DNA of 12,965 nt, taken from Flavobacteriales bacterium UBA5692. Its GTDB lineage: Bacteria > Bacteroidota > Bacteroidia > Flavobacteriales_D > Sanyastnellaceae. Below the pieces are notes generated by a model. That model was not told where the DNA came from. It saw nothing but the letters and a program-made list of their open reading frames with translations, and ran no database searches. A program made the translations under genes and the position numbers. This document shows, piece by piece, positions 7,254-12,965 of this stretch; position 1 is the first letter of the stretch; every line of letters begins with the position of its first letter. The stretch lies in the NCBI GenBank assembly GCA_002420235.1, contig DIHQ01000121.1, positions 1-12,965 of the forward strand. Direction: 5' to 3'.

Positions 7254-7258
7254 TCAGC

Positions 7259-8275
7259 ATGCCGCATCGCCAGGTTATCCGAGATATTCAAGCCGGTTCA
7301 TTGAAACCCCTCTACTTGTTGCATGGCGAAGAACCGTACTTCATCGATGAAATCGCTACGGCTCTTGAAAACCATGTTGTCGAGGTGTCCATGCGAGACT
7401 TCAATCAGACAATTGTCTACGGGCGGGATACCAATATTGACCAAGTGCTTGAGGCGGCACGGCGCTTCCCTATGATGGCAGAGCGCCAACTTGTATTGAT
7501 GCGTGAGGCCCAAGATTGGCCAGCTTGGCGCCGAAAGGATGACATGACCAAACTCGAAGCCTATGCCGATTCGCCGGTTGTGTCGACCGTGTTGGTGTTT
7601 TGTTTCAAGAACAAAAAGGCAGACCGTCGTCTGAAGGCTGTAAAGGCCATAAGTAAAGCAGGGGTGCTTTTTCTCAGTGAGAAGGTTCGCGATTACAAGT
7701 TGCCGGAGTGGATTAGTAATTACGTCCGCGATACCGGATTAAGTATCTCCCCGCAGGCCGCCCAGATCCTCGCGGAATACTTGGGCAATGATTTGCGCAA
7801 GGTGGTCAACGAATTGACCAAGCTTAGTATCGTTTTGCCCAAGGGCACGGCTATTGAACCGGAGCAAATTGAGAAGCACATCGGCATCAGCAAGGACTAC
7901 AATGTTTTTGAATTGCAGCGAGCCCTCGGGGCGAAGGACCTGATGCGCGCCCAGCGAATCACGGAGTTTTTTGCCGCGAATCCAAAGGACCACCCAGTGG
8001 CTATGATCATGCCGGTGCTCAATAGCTTTTTTAGTAAGGTTTTTGCATATCATGGCTTGAAGGACCGCTCGGGCCCGGCAGTAGCTAAAGCGTTACGATG
8101 TGCACCGTTCGCCGTGAAGCAATACGCCGAGGCTGCTCGGAATTACCCCATGGACAAAGTTGGCAGGGTATTTGGCTACCTTAGAGAGGCCGACCGAAAG
8201 TCAAAAGGTCAAGGCAATGCCACAACATCCGATGCCTTTTTGCTGAAAGAAGCGGTATTCAAAATTTTGCATTGA
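7259..8275 (+). CDS. holA: DNA polymerase III subunit delta
   Basis: The clamp-loader delta subunit, which opens the sliding clamp during replication. The 338-residue product starts MPHRQVIRDIQ, with the family hallmark LKPLYLLHGEEPYFIDEI (residues 15-32), then FNQTIVYGRD, RRFPMMAERQLVLMREAQ and, in the middle domain, a LAEYLGNDLRKVVNELTKL segment typical of the AAA+ lid. IGISKDYNVFELQRALG marks the C-terminal collar domain. The reading frame is open further upstream to 7127, but those extra 44 codons lie inside the divergent gene and have no family similarity, so ATG 7259 is chosen. No ATP-binding P-loop is expected or seen for delta. The divergent HsdR_N-like gene shares a 40-base intergenic region; the OmpA gene follows 74 bases downstream. 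Confidence 0.95.
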   Translation: MPHRQVIRDIQAGSLKPLYLLHGEEPYFIDEIATALENHVVEVSMRDFNQTIVYGRDTNIDQVLEAARRFPMMAERQLVLMREAQDWPAWRRKDDMTKLEAYADSPVVSTVLVFCFKNKKADRRLKAVKAISKAGVLFLSEKVRDYKLPEWISNYVRDTGLSISPQAAQILAEYLGNDLRKVVNELTKLSIVLPKGTAIEPEQIEKHIGISKDYNVFELQRALGAKDLMRAQRITEFFAANPKDHPVAMIMPVLNSFFSKVFAYHGLKDRSGPAVAKALRCAPFAVKQYAEAARNYPMDKVGRVFGYLREADRKSKGQGNATTSDAFLLKEAVFKILH

Positions 8276-8294
8276 TTGAAAGTGGCTAACTTGC
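8266..8294 (+). promoter_or_regulatory. Possible promoter for OmpA-family gene
   Basis: TTTG (8266-8269), overlapping the end of holA, is followed after 17 bases by TAACTTGC (8287-8294), a partial TAnnTTTG match. A transcript would start near 8300, upstream of every candidate start codon of the following gene. Confidence 0.35.
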
Positions 8295-8349
8295 AACTCC
8301 GGTTCACGCGATGGGCCTGATAGTAGAAATGATAACAACTGGAATAACG

Positions 8350-9513
8350 ATGATGAAGCGATTTGCAATGGTGCCTCTCATGGCATTTTTGATGATGGTA
8401 ATAAATCCCGCAACTGCCCAGGTGGACAATCTAGTCCCGAATGGAAGCTTTGAGAATTCAGACTTACGTAAATTGAAGAAGCAAGGTGAGTTAGAGACCT
8501 ACACAGAAGATTGGTTCCGTGCGACTGAAGTGCCCCTGGATTTGTTTGCAGAAGGCATGAAGTCCGATAAGGTGAACATTCCCGAGAACATTTATGGGAA
8601 AGAAGATGCATCCGACGGCGTATGCTATGCAGGATTGCGGGCATTCAGCAAGGATCCGAAGATGAAGCGCACTTATTACGAAGTTCAACTCACTACTAAA
8701 ATGGAAAAAAATCAGTTGTATTGCGTGTCCTTTGACATCAGCTTGAGCGATTTGTCACGCTACGCTGTAAACGGAGTTGGCGCGGTGCTCAGCGATCGCA
8801 AAGTTGAGCAAGGCAACACAGGTTTATTGGTTCGCAAGCCAGACGTACGCCACAAAACTGATAAGGTCATGTCCTTGACCGAAGGCTGGGAGACTGTTTG
8901 TGGGACGCACATAGGAACAGGCCAAGAGGAGTATATCATCATCGGAGGCTTTCACACTGACAAAGACATAGAAGACGAAAAGATTCGGAAGCCTTCCGGC
9001 GTTTTGGGCGTTCAAACCGGCCACGCCTATTATTATTTGGACAACGTAATGGTCAAGCCAATTGAGGCCAAGTCGCAATGTGCTTGTTCAGCTGCTGATG
9101 AAGTGCGGACAGATTTGGTCTTTGGTGCCGCAGCACCAAGTCCTGAGGCCTCTGCTGATGAGGTAGTCGCCGGATCAGTGGTCTACTATGCTTTTTTGAA
9201 GCGCCGCCCTACAGGAGCCGGTGAGATGGCAATTAAGCGCCTGGCTGATGTATTAAAAGACAATCCCTCATGGAAGCTGCGCGTTGTCGGGCATACGGAC
9301 AATGATGAGTTGAACGAAGGCAAAATCAATCCACGTTACCGACAACTTGGTTACTATCGAGCCGAAGGAGTCGTGAAGAAATTTGGAGATTTTGGCGTGG
9401 CTGCGGACCGGTTGATAGTAGATTCCATGGAAGCAGACGATCCGGCAAGCACCCGCGATTCGGAAATCAGCCGTGCGAAAAACCGCCGAGTTGTTTTTGA
9501 ATTGGTGAAGTAA
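8350..9513 (+). CDS. Secreted OmpA-family protein with N-terminal jelly-roll-like module
   Basis: Exported protein likely anchored to peptidoglycan in the periplasm or outer membrane. From ATG 8350 it has 387 residues: a signal peptide MMKRFAMVPLMAFLMMV... with an ATA-Q cleavage site near residue 23, then an NLVPNGSFE-type module (about 27-240) ending YYYLDNVMVKPIE, a pattern common in Bacteroidota surface proteins and resembling carbohydrate-binding jelly-rolls. A short linker with CAC precedes the C-terminal OmpA domain (about 277-387) containing VVGHTDND, the N-x2-Y...RA helix (NPRYRQLGYYRAEGVV) and SRAKNRRVVFEL. The frame is open upstream to an ATG at 8311; 8350 (or 8353) is preferred because it places the Lys-Arg n-region at the start of the signal peptide. 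No beta-barrel domain is apparent, so it is not a full OmpA porin. Ligand unknown. Confidence 0.87.
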   Translation: MMKRFAMVPLMAFLMMVINPATAQVDNLVPNGSFENSDLRKLKKQGELETYTEDWFRATEVPLDLFAEGMKSDKVNIPENIYGKEDASDGVCYAGLRAFSKDPKMKRTYYEVQLTTKMEKNQLYCVSFDISLSDLSRYAVNGVGAVLSDRKVEQGNTGLLVRKPDVRHKTDKVMSLTEGWETVCGTHIGTGQEEYIIIGGFHTDKDIEDEKIRKPSGVLGVQTGHAYYYLDNVMVKPIEAKSQCACSAADEVRTDLVFGAAAPSPEASADEVVAGSVVYYAFLKRRPTGAGEMAIKRLADVLKDNPSWKLRVVGHTDNDELNEGKINPRYRQLGYYRAEGVVKKFGDFGVAADRLIVDSMEADDPASTRDSEISRAKNRRVVFELVK

Positions 9514-9713
9514 AGCCACAGCGCGTAACCTCTATCATGGATGCTTTGGAACAGCGTGGTGTGGATTCCGCTCAATCGAAGCTTGCCTGTTACGAAATTT
9601 GTATTCCAGCAACTGAGAACGATACGAATAGAGGACGCCATCCAAATTGACGGGTTGAATTCGAGTTGCTCGAATATGTCTTACTGTCCAAATTCTGATG
9701 TGAAATTCAAATG
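9514..9713. other. Non-coding gap between convergent genes
   Basis: About 200 bases separate the ends of the OmpA-family gene (plus) and the UMF1 transporter gene (minus). I see no gene, RNA or strong T-tract terminator here. It contains the short hairpin listed separately and the 8-mer TCCAAATT twice (9641 and 9687). Confidence 0.6.
9659..9675. terminator. Short hairpin between convergent genes
   Basis: ATTCGAG-TTG-CTCGAAT is a perfect 7-base stem with a 3-base loop located between two convergent gene ends. It lacks a T-tract on either side, so a terminator or mRNA-end role is a guess based on position. Confidence 0.3.
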
Positions 9714-11006
9714 TTAGATGCGTTGGGTTCTAGGTATACAGCTCAGCAATACTATGCTGATAGCAAAGAAGATGATCAGGGCTAGGATGCTCGATCGCAT
9801 GGACCCTGTGAACCCTTCGATGTATCCCCAGCTGAACATGCCTATGATAAGTCCACCCTTTTCGAGGACTTCATAGAAGCTGAAATACGACGCGTGGTCT
9901 TCCGTTCTAGGAAGCATCTTGGAATAACTGCTGCGGTTGAGGCTCTGTGTGCCGCCCATCATAAACCCAATTACACCTGCCGCGATAAAAAATCCATTAA
10001 CATCGTTGACCAGGCGGTAGGCATACACGCAGACCCCCATCCACACAACTAAGCAGCCGATTAGGGTGCGGATGTTGCCCACTCTACCGCTAATCCATGA
10101 GACGAAAAACGCCCCGGGGATTGAGAGGATTTGGACAGCGATGATAGCAATAATGAGTTGGTCATCGGCTAAGTTGACTTCCTTAATGCCGAAAGATGAT
10201 GCCATCAACATGATGGTTTGTAAGGCCATGGACAGCACGAAGAATCCCCATAGAAACCATATAAGATCTACGCGATCGGAAAGCTCTTTTGCGACTTTAC
10301 GTAGTTCGCGAAAGCCGTGCATAAATAGGTCGCGAGTCACGCGCTTTTTGAACGGATTTGAGGGTAAATTAAGGAAGGCTGGTTGGGCCCAAGCAACCCA
10401 CCAGACGCCCACGAGAATGAATGCCCAAGGGGTCATATGGCTACCCACGCCCATAATCAAACCGAGGCAAATCAATAATAGCAACACACTGCCTACGTAG
10501 CCAAGTGCATAGCCTTTGGCACTCAACTTATCGTGCTCCTCGCGCGGGGCAATTTCTGGGAGGAAAGCGTTATAAAAGCCAAGGCTACCCCAGAATCCAA
10601 TGTTAGCCAAGAACAAGCTGAACATGCTCCATTCTAGATTTGCTGCGTCGAAGAAGTGCATGGATACGCAAGCGAGCGATCCCGTGTAGCAAAAGATCTT
10701 CATCAGCTGCAATTTTTTCCCTGACACATCAGCCATTCCGCTGAGTAGGGGCGAACTGATGATGACGACGATGAAGCTGGCCGCAAGTACGTAGCTATAC
10801 AGCTGGGTGTTGATGAGTTCCACCCCGAAAAAGGTTACTACGTCGTTGACGATTTCACCTTCTTCATTGCGTTCGGATGTGAGGGCGTTGTAGAAAATCG
10901 GGAAGATTGCTGTGGTGATGACCAAGGAGTACACGCTGTTGGCCCAATCGTACATGGCCCAGGCCGTTTTAACCTTTTTCGGGTACTCAACTACAGGTTT
11001 ACTCAT
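9714..11006 (-). CDS. UMF1-family MFS transporter (Vps22/Atg22-like)
   Basis: Polytopic inner-membrane permease of 430 residues with about twelve hydrophobic segments. The N-terminal signature KKVKTAWAMYDWANSVYSLVITT (start of helix 1, from residue 10) is characteristic of the UMF1 / Atg22-like branch of the major facilitator superfamily. A second motif, SSPLLSGMADVSGKK (about residues 84-98), is the MFS loop 2-3 equivalent, and MMGGTQSLNRSSYSKMLPR lies in the C-terminal half, also typical of this family. The central loop (about 215-245) is basic and cytosolic. Yeast Atg22 exports amino acids from the vacuole, but bacterial substrates are mostly unknown. It is transcribed divergently from lhgO across 34 bases; a shared metabolic role is possible but unproven. 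Confidence 0.88.
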   Translation of the reverse strand: MSKPVVEYPKKVKTAWAMYDWANSVYSLVITTAIFPIFYNALTSERNEEGEIVNDVVTFFGVELINTQLYSYVLAASFIVVIISSPLLSGMADVSGKKLQLMKIFCYTGSLACVSMHFFDAANLEWSMFSLFLANIGFWGSLGFYNAFLPEIAPREEHDKLSAKGYALGYVGSVLLLLICLGLIMGVGSHMTPWAFILVGVWWVAWAQPAFLNLPSNPFKKRVTRDLFMHGFRELRKVAKELSDRVDLIWFLWGFFVLSMALQTIMLMASSFGIKEVNLADDQLIIAIIAVQILSIPGAFFVSWISGRVGNIRTLIGCLVVWMGVCVYAYRLVNDVNGFFIAAGVIGFMMGGTQSLNRSSYSKMLPRTEDHASYFSFYEVLEKGGLIIGMFSWGYIEGFTGSMRSSILALIIFFAISIVLLSCIPRTQRI

Positions 11007-11010
11007 GTGA

Positions 11011-11018
11011 GCAAGATA
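11011..11018 (-). promoter_or_regulatory. Weak -7-like box before UMF1 transporter
   Basis: TATCTTGC on the minus strand (two mismatches to TAnnTTTG) ends four bases before the ATG at 11006. It is back to back with the lhgO box, nine bases apart. No -33 TTG is seen. Confidence 0.22.
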
Positions 11019-11027
11019 GAGCGTTTG

Positions 11028-11035
11028 TACTTTTG
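11028..11035 (+). promoter_or_regulatory. -7 promoter box before lhgO
   Basis: TACTTTTG is an exact match to the Bacteroidota -7 element TAnnTTTG and ends five bases (CGCCG) before the lhgO ATG. A start point the usual few bases downstream would fall at the start codon. No -33 TTG is seen at 17-23 bases. Confidence 0.45.
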
Positions 11036-11040
11036 CGCCG

Positions 11041-12279
11041 ATGAAGAAAGTGAACCAAGTGGTTAATGGTTATGACGTTGTCATTGTGGGCGGCGGAATT
11101 GTCGGGGCAGCCACATTGTACAAGCTGCAGCAGCGGTACCCGGACCGAACAATGCTCCTGATTGAGAAGGAAGCCGGTCTTGCCGATCACCAGACAGGGA
11201 ATAATTCCGGCGTCATCCACTCAGGTTTGTATTATCCTCCGGGATCATCAAAAGCCAAAAATTGCGTTGAAGGGCGTCGCGCGCTGGTCCGTTTCGCTCA
11301 GGAGTATAACATTCCGCACGACGTGTGTGGTAAGGTAGTCGTCGCAGTAGACGAAAAGGAGTTGCCAATGCTTGAGAAAATCCACAATCTTGGTCAGCAA
11401 AATGAAATTGAAGGACTAGAACGTATCAATTCAGATCAACTGAGCGAAATTGAGCCTCACTGCAAGGGCATCGACGCATTGTTGGTGCCGTGCACGGGTA
11501 TCATTGACTACCGGGCTGCTACAAAGCAAATGGTGGACTTGGCTTTGGGTCAGCAACCCCGAAGTGCGCTTAGGCTTGGTGAAGAGGTGACTTCGTTTGA
11601 GCGCGCGGGTAATGAGACCGTTGTTCGCACGAACAAGACTCCTGACGGCTTCCGCACGAAACACTTGGTTGTGTGCGCAGGGTTGCAAGCCGACCGGCTA
11701 GCACGAAAGGATGGCGTGGAATTAAAAGAACGCGTCGTGGGGTTCCGTGGTGATTACTACGAATTGACGGATCAGGCTAAGCACAAGGTCCGCAACCTCA
11801 TCTATCCAGTGCCCAATCCGGACTTTCCTTTCCTTGGTGTTCACTTCACGCGCATGACTGATGGTGAAGTCGAATGTGGTCCAAACGCCGTGTTCACTTT
11901 CAAACGGGAAGGCTATGGTAAGATGGACTTCGACATGAAGGACACATTGGAGGCGCTTGGGTATGCAGGAACGTGGAAGCTCTTTTTCCAAAACATGGCC
12001 TTTGGAATCAACGAATACCGCCGTGCGTTTTCAAAGCGCCTCTTTCTGAAGACCCTTCAGCGCATGATTCCGGACCTTACCATGGAAGACATTCGTCCCG
12101 GTCGAAGTGGAGTTCGTGCTCTACTCCTGTCTCAGGATGGCGATACCCGAGATGATTTCCGTATTTCTTACACTGATCACAACATTCATGTATTGAATGC
12201 ACCGTCACCAGCCGCGACGGCGGCGTTAGCTATTGGAGATTACATCGCTGATCTTGCCGAAGAGCGATTTACGTTTTGA
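11041..12279 (+). CDS. lhgO: L-2-hydroxyglutarate dehydrogenase/oxidase
   Basis: FAD-dependent enzyme that oxidises L-2-hydroxyglutarate to 2-oxoglutarate, passing electrons to the quinone pool or oxygen: a metabolite-repair or lysine/glutarate catabolism step. The 412-residue length fits the family. The dinucleotide-binding motif VVIVGGGIVGAA (G17, G19, G22) begins the protein, followed by the acidic end of beta-2 (LLIEKE, 39-44) and the strongly conserved HQTGNNSGVIHSGLYYPPGS (50-69), the hallmark that separates LhgO from other DAO-family oxidases. The C-terminus has IRPGRSGVRALLL and an APSPAATAALAIGDYI segment that closes the FAD site. No signal peptide is present; family members are often membrane-associated. 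It is divergent from the UMF1 transporter and ends at a strong hairpin. Confidence 0.94.
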   Translation: MKKVNQVVNGYDVVIVGGGIVGAATLYKLQQRYPDRTMLLIEKEAGLADHQTGNNSGVIHSGLYYPPGSSKAKNCVEGRRALVRFAQEYNIPHDVCGKVVVAVDEKELPMLEKIHNLGQQNEIEGLERINSDQLSEIEPHCKGIDALLVPCTGIIDYRAATKQMVDLALGQQPRSALRLGEEVTSFERAGNETVVRTNKTPDGFRTKHLVVCAGLQADRLARKDGVELKERVVGFRGDYYELTDQAKHKVRNLIYPVPNPDFPFLGVHFTRMTDGEVECGPNAVFTFKREGYGKMDFDMKDTLEALGYAGTWKLFFQNMAFGINEYRRAFSKRLFLKTLQRMIPDLTMEDIRPGRSGVRALLLSQDGDTRDDFRISYTDHNIHVLNAPSPAATAALAIGDYIADLAEERFTF

Positions 12280-12305
12280 TTCGTTGCCAAGAATTGAGCA
12301 AAAGA

Positions 12306-12330
12306 AAAGGCCACATTTAAGGTGGCCTTT
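12306..12330. terminator. Rho-independent terminator, probably bidirectional
   Basis: A perfect 9-base stem, AAAGGCCAC and GTGGCCTTT, encloses a 7-base loop. It begins 26 bases after the lhgO stop; the T-run in the right arm serves plus-strand transcripts, and the A-run upstream (from 12301) gives a T-rich tail for minus-strand transcripts of the convergent small gene that ends at 12414. Confidence 0.85.
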
Positions 12331-12413
12331 ATTCAAGTTGCTGGCAAGAGTTGCGCCAATCGGCGCGGCGATGATTGGTGTTTCTCGCACCTACTCACGC
12401 AGGTTTTCTAAAT

Positions 12414-12794
12414 TTATTCTTTCTTGGATGAAGCACCCTCCTTCTCACTTTTGGCGTCGCTATTTGCAGACTTACTTGAACAGCAAGATGCTTTTTTGTC
12501 ACCTTCTTTTGCTGACTTCGAAGAACAACATGACGCTTGGGACTTGCTGCAAGAGCTTTTGTCGCTTTTGCCAGATTTCGCATCCTTCGCATTGGCAGAC
12601 TTCGCTGCTCCGCGTGATGTTGCCTTTTCATTTAATGCTGCTCCACCTAGAGCAACATTTTTCATGGAACCCTCTGAAGTCTTGGTATTAGCCATTTCCG
12701 CAGAGGAAGACTTGCTAGATGTTGAAGCGTCAGATTGGGCACTCGCCGCAAAAGCGAAAAATGCAAATACGCTAAGGATTAGAACTTTTTTCAT
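12414..12794 (-). CDS. Small secreted Cys-Cys/Ser/Lys/Ala-rich protein
   Basis: I do not recognise a named family. The 126-residue product has a clear signal peptide, MKKVLILSVFAFFAFAASAQ, with cleavage expected after ASA (residue 19). The mature part is low complexity, dominated by Ser, Lys, Ala and some Glu, and likely disordered. Its only five cysteines (C82, C89, C90, C104, C105) lie in the C-terminal third. The nine-residue motif ASCCSSKSA occurs twice, 15 residues apart (87-95 and 102-110). Vicinal cysteine pairs in an exported, charged context could bind metal or form disulfides, but this is inference. The strand is chosen because of the signal peptide and a promoter-like element upstream; two long antisense frames over the same bases look like by-products of biased composition. 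It converges on lhgO at a shared terminator and diverges from the tRNA gene. Confidence 0.75.
   Translation of the reverse strand: MKKVLILSVFAFFAFAASAQSDASTSSKSSSAEMANTKTSEGSMKNVALGGAALNEKATSRGAAKSANAKDAKSGKSDKSSCSKSQASCCSSKSAKEGDKKASCCSSKSANSDAKSEKEGASSKKE
12465..12536 (-). repeat. Duplicated ASCCSSKSA-coding unit
   Basis: Two 27-base units (12465-12491 and 12510-12536), 45 bases apart start to start, encode the identical nine residues but agree at only 19 of 27 bases by my count. All differences are therefore silent within the motif. Confidence 0.7.
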
Positions 12795-12836
12795 CGAGGT
12801 AATGGTTTGTGATACTGGTCAATATTATTCAGTCTC

Positions 12837-12866
12837 GGAAGATAAGCATTTTTCTTGTTTTGGCAA
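12837..12866 (-). promoter_or_regulatory. Candidate promoter of the small secreted protein gene
   Basis: On the minus strand TTG (12864-12866), a 19-base spacer and TATCTTCC (12837-12844) resemble the Bacteroidota promoter, with two mismatches in the last bases of the -7 box. The leader would be about 35 bases. Its -33 region overlaps that of the tRNA promoter on the other strand. Confidence 0.4.
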
Positions 12867-12884
12867 GCCTTTATCGTAACTTTG
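12855..12884 (+). promoter_or_regulatory. Promoter of tRNA-Ser gene
   Basis: TTG (12855-12857), a 19-base spacer and TAACTTTG (12877-12884) give an exact -7 match with correct spacing. The mature tRNA begins 34 bases after the box, leaving a short 5' leader for RNase P to remove. Confidence 0.6.
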
Positions 12885-12918
12885 TCGCCGCTTCAGTGGC
12901 TTGAAATGCAAAGAAGCG

Positions 12919-12965
12919 GGAGAGGTGCCGGAGTGGTAACGGAGCAGATTGCTAATCTGTCGACG
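12919..12965 (+). tRNA. tRNA-Ser(GCU), 3' part beyond window
   Basis: The sequence starting GGAGAGGTGCCGGAGTGG has the acceptor strand GGAGAGG, T8 and a D-arm with GG, typical of bacterial tRNA-Ser. The anticodon arm GCAGA-TTGCTAA-TCTGT places GCT at 12951-12953, reading AGC/AGU codons. The window ends at the start of the long class II variable arm, so the variable arm, T-arm and acceptor 3' strand are not visible. Confidence 0.9.

Noticed and set aside
7127..7258. Upstream extension of holA by 44 codons.
   Set aside because: It lies within the divergent gene, lacks family similarity, and the delta-subunit family starts a few residues before LKPLYLLHGEEPY, which fits ATG 7259.
6715..7260. 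Part of a type I restriction-modification system.
   Set aside because: Only the N-terminal domain is present; no HsdR helicase, HsdM or HsdS is nearby, and adjacency to holA is a recurrent housekeeping arrangement.
10066..10500. 144-residue plus-strand frame inside the UMF1 transporter gene.
   Set aside because: Antisense to a clear membrane transporter, with no recognisable motifs; an antisense shadow.
12233..12879. Two long plus-strand open frames (about 150 residues each) over the small secreted protein gene.
   Set aside because: They are antisense to a gene with a clear signal peptide, have Leu/Ser/Phe-rich shadow composition, and cross the lhgO end, terminator or promoter region.
1..12965. 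CRISPR array, insertion sequence, phage genes or attachment sites.
   Set aside because: No regularly spaced repeats, transposase, integrase or terminal inverted repeats seen; the tRNA-Ser at the edge is a common integration site, but its 3' end lies outside the window.

Overview
This window comes from a member of the Bacteroidota, most likely a Flavobacteriales-type marine or aquatic lineage with roughly balanced base composition. The evidence is the gene content (PafA-type alkaline phosphatase, a DUF5606 protein, a stand-alone HsdR N-terminal-like protein divergent from holA, an OmpA protein beginning with an NLVPNGSFE-type module, and a UMF1-type transporter), the lack of Shine-Dalgarno sequences, and several boxes matching the Bacteroidota -7 promoter element TAnnTTTG. 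Genus and species cannot be read from the sequence.

Layout. Positions 1-7218 carry eight tightly packed minus-strand genes. Read in transcription order (right to left) they are: a small PD-(D/E)XK (HsdR_N-like) protein, a DUF5606 protein, 3-hydroxybutyryl-CoA dehydrogenase, a voltage-gated potassium channel with a C-terminal zinc ribbon, a long-chain acyl-CoA synthetase, a PAP2 phosphatase, the fluoride channel CrcB, and a PafA alkaline phosphatase cut off by the left window edge. Gaps between them run from a 4-base overlap to 87 bases, so they may form one or a few transcription units. Plus-strand holA (DNA polymerase III delta) starts only 40 bases from the first of these genes and is followed by a secreted OmpA-family protein. 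After a 200-base non-coding stretch, a minus-strand UMF1-family transporter and plus-strand L-2-hydroxyglutarate dehydrogenase (lhgO) diverge from a 34-base gap. lhgO ends at a strong hairpin terminator that it shares with a convergent minus-strand gene for a small secreted Cys-Cys/Ser/Lys-rich protein. The window ends inside a tRNA-Ser(GCU).

How the genes fit together. Acyl-CoA synthetase and hydroxyacyl-CoA dehydrogenase belong to fatty-acid/acyl-CoA metabolism. PAP2 and PafA are both phosphoester hydrolases, with CrcB translationally coupled between them. LhgO returns 2-hydroxyglutarate to 2-oxoglutarate. Otherwise this is ordinary chromosomal housekeeping content: I see no phage, transposon, CRISPR or classical defence island.

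Most worth a second look: (i) five gene starts have a TAnnTT(T)G-like box ending only 4-5 bases before the ATG, which suggests leaderless or near-leaderless mRNAs, and two divergent pairs have these boxes back to back; (ii) the small secreted protein with a duplicated ASCCSSKSA motif, whose promoter overlaps that of the tRNA; (iii) a stand-alone nuclease-fold protein with intact catalytic-type residues paired with holA; (iv) a roughly 70-residue charged/proline-rich insertion in front of the PafA catalytic domain.
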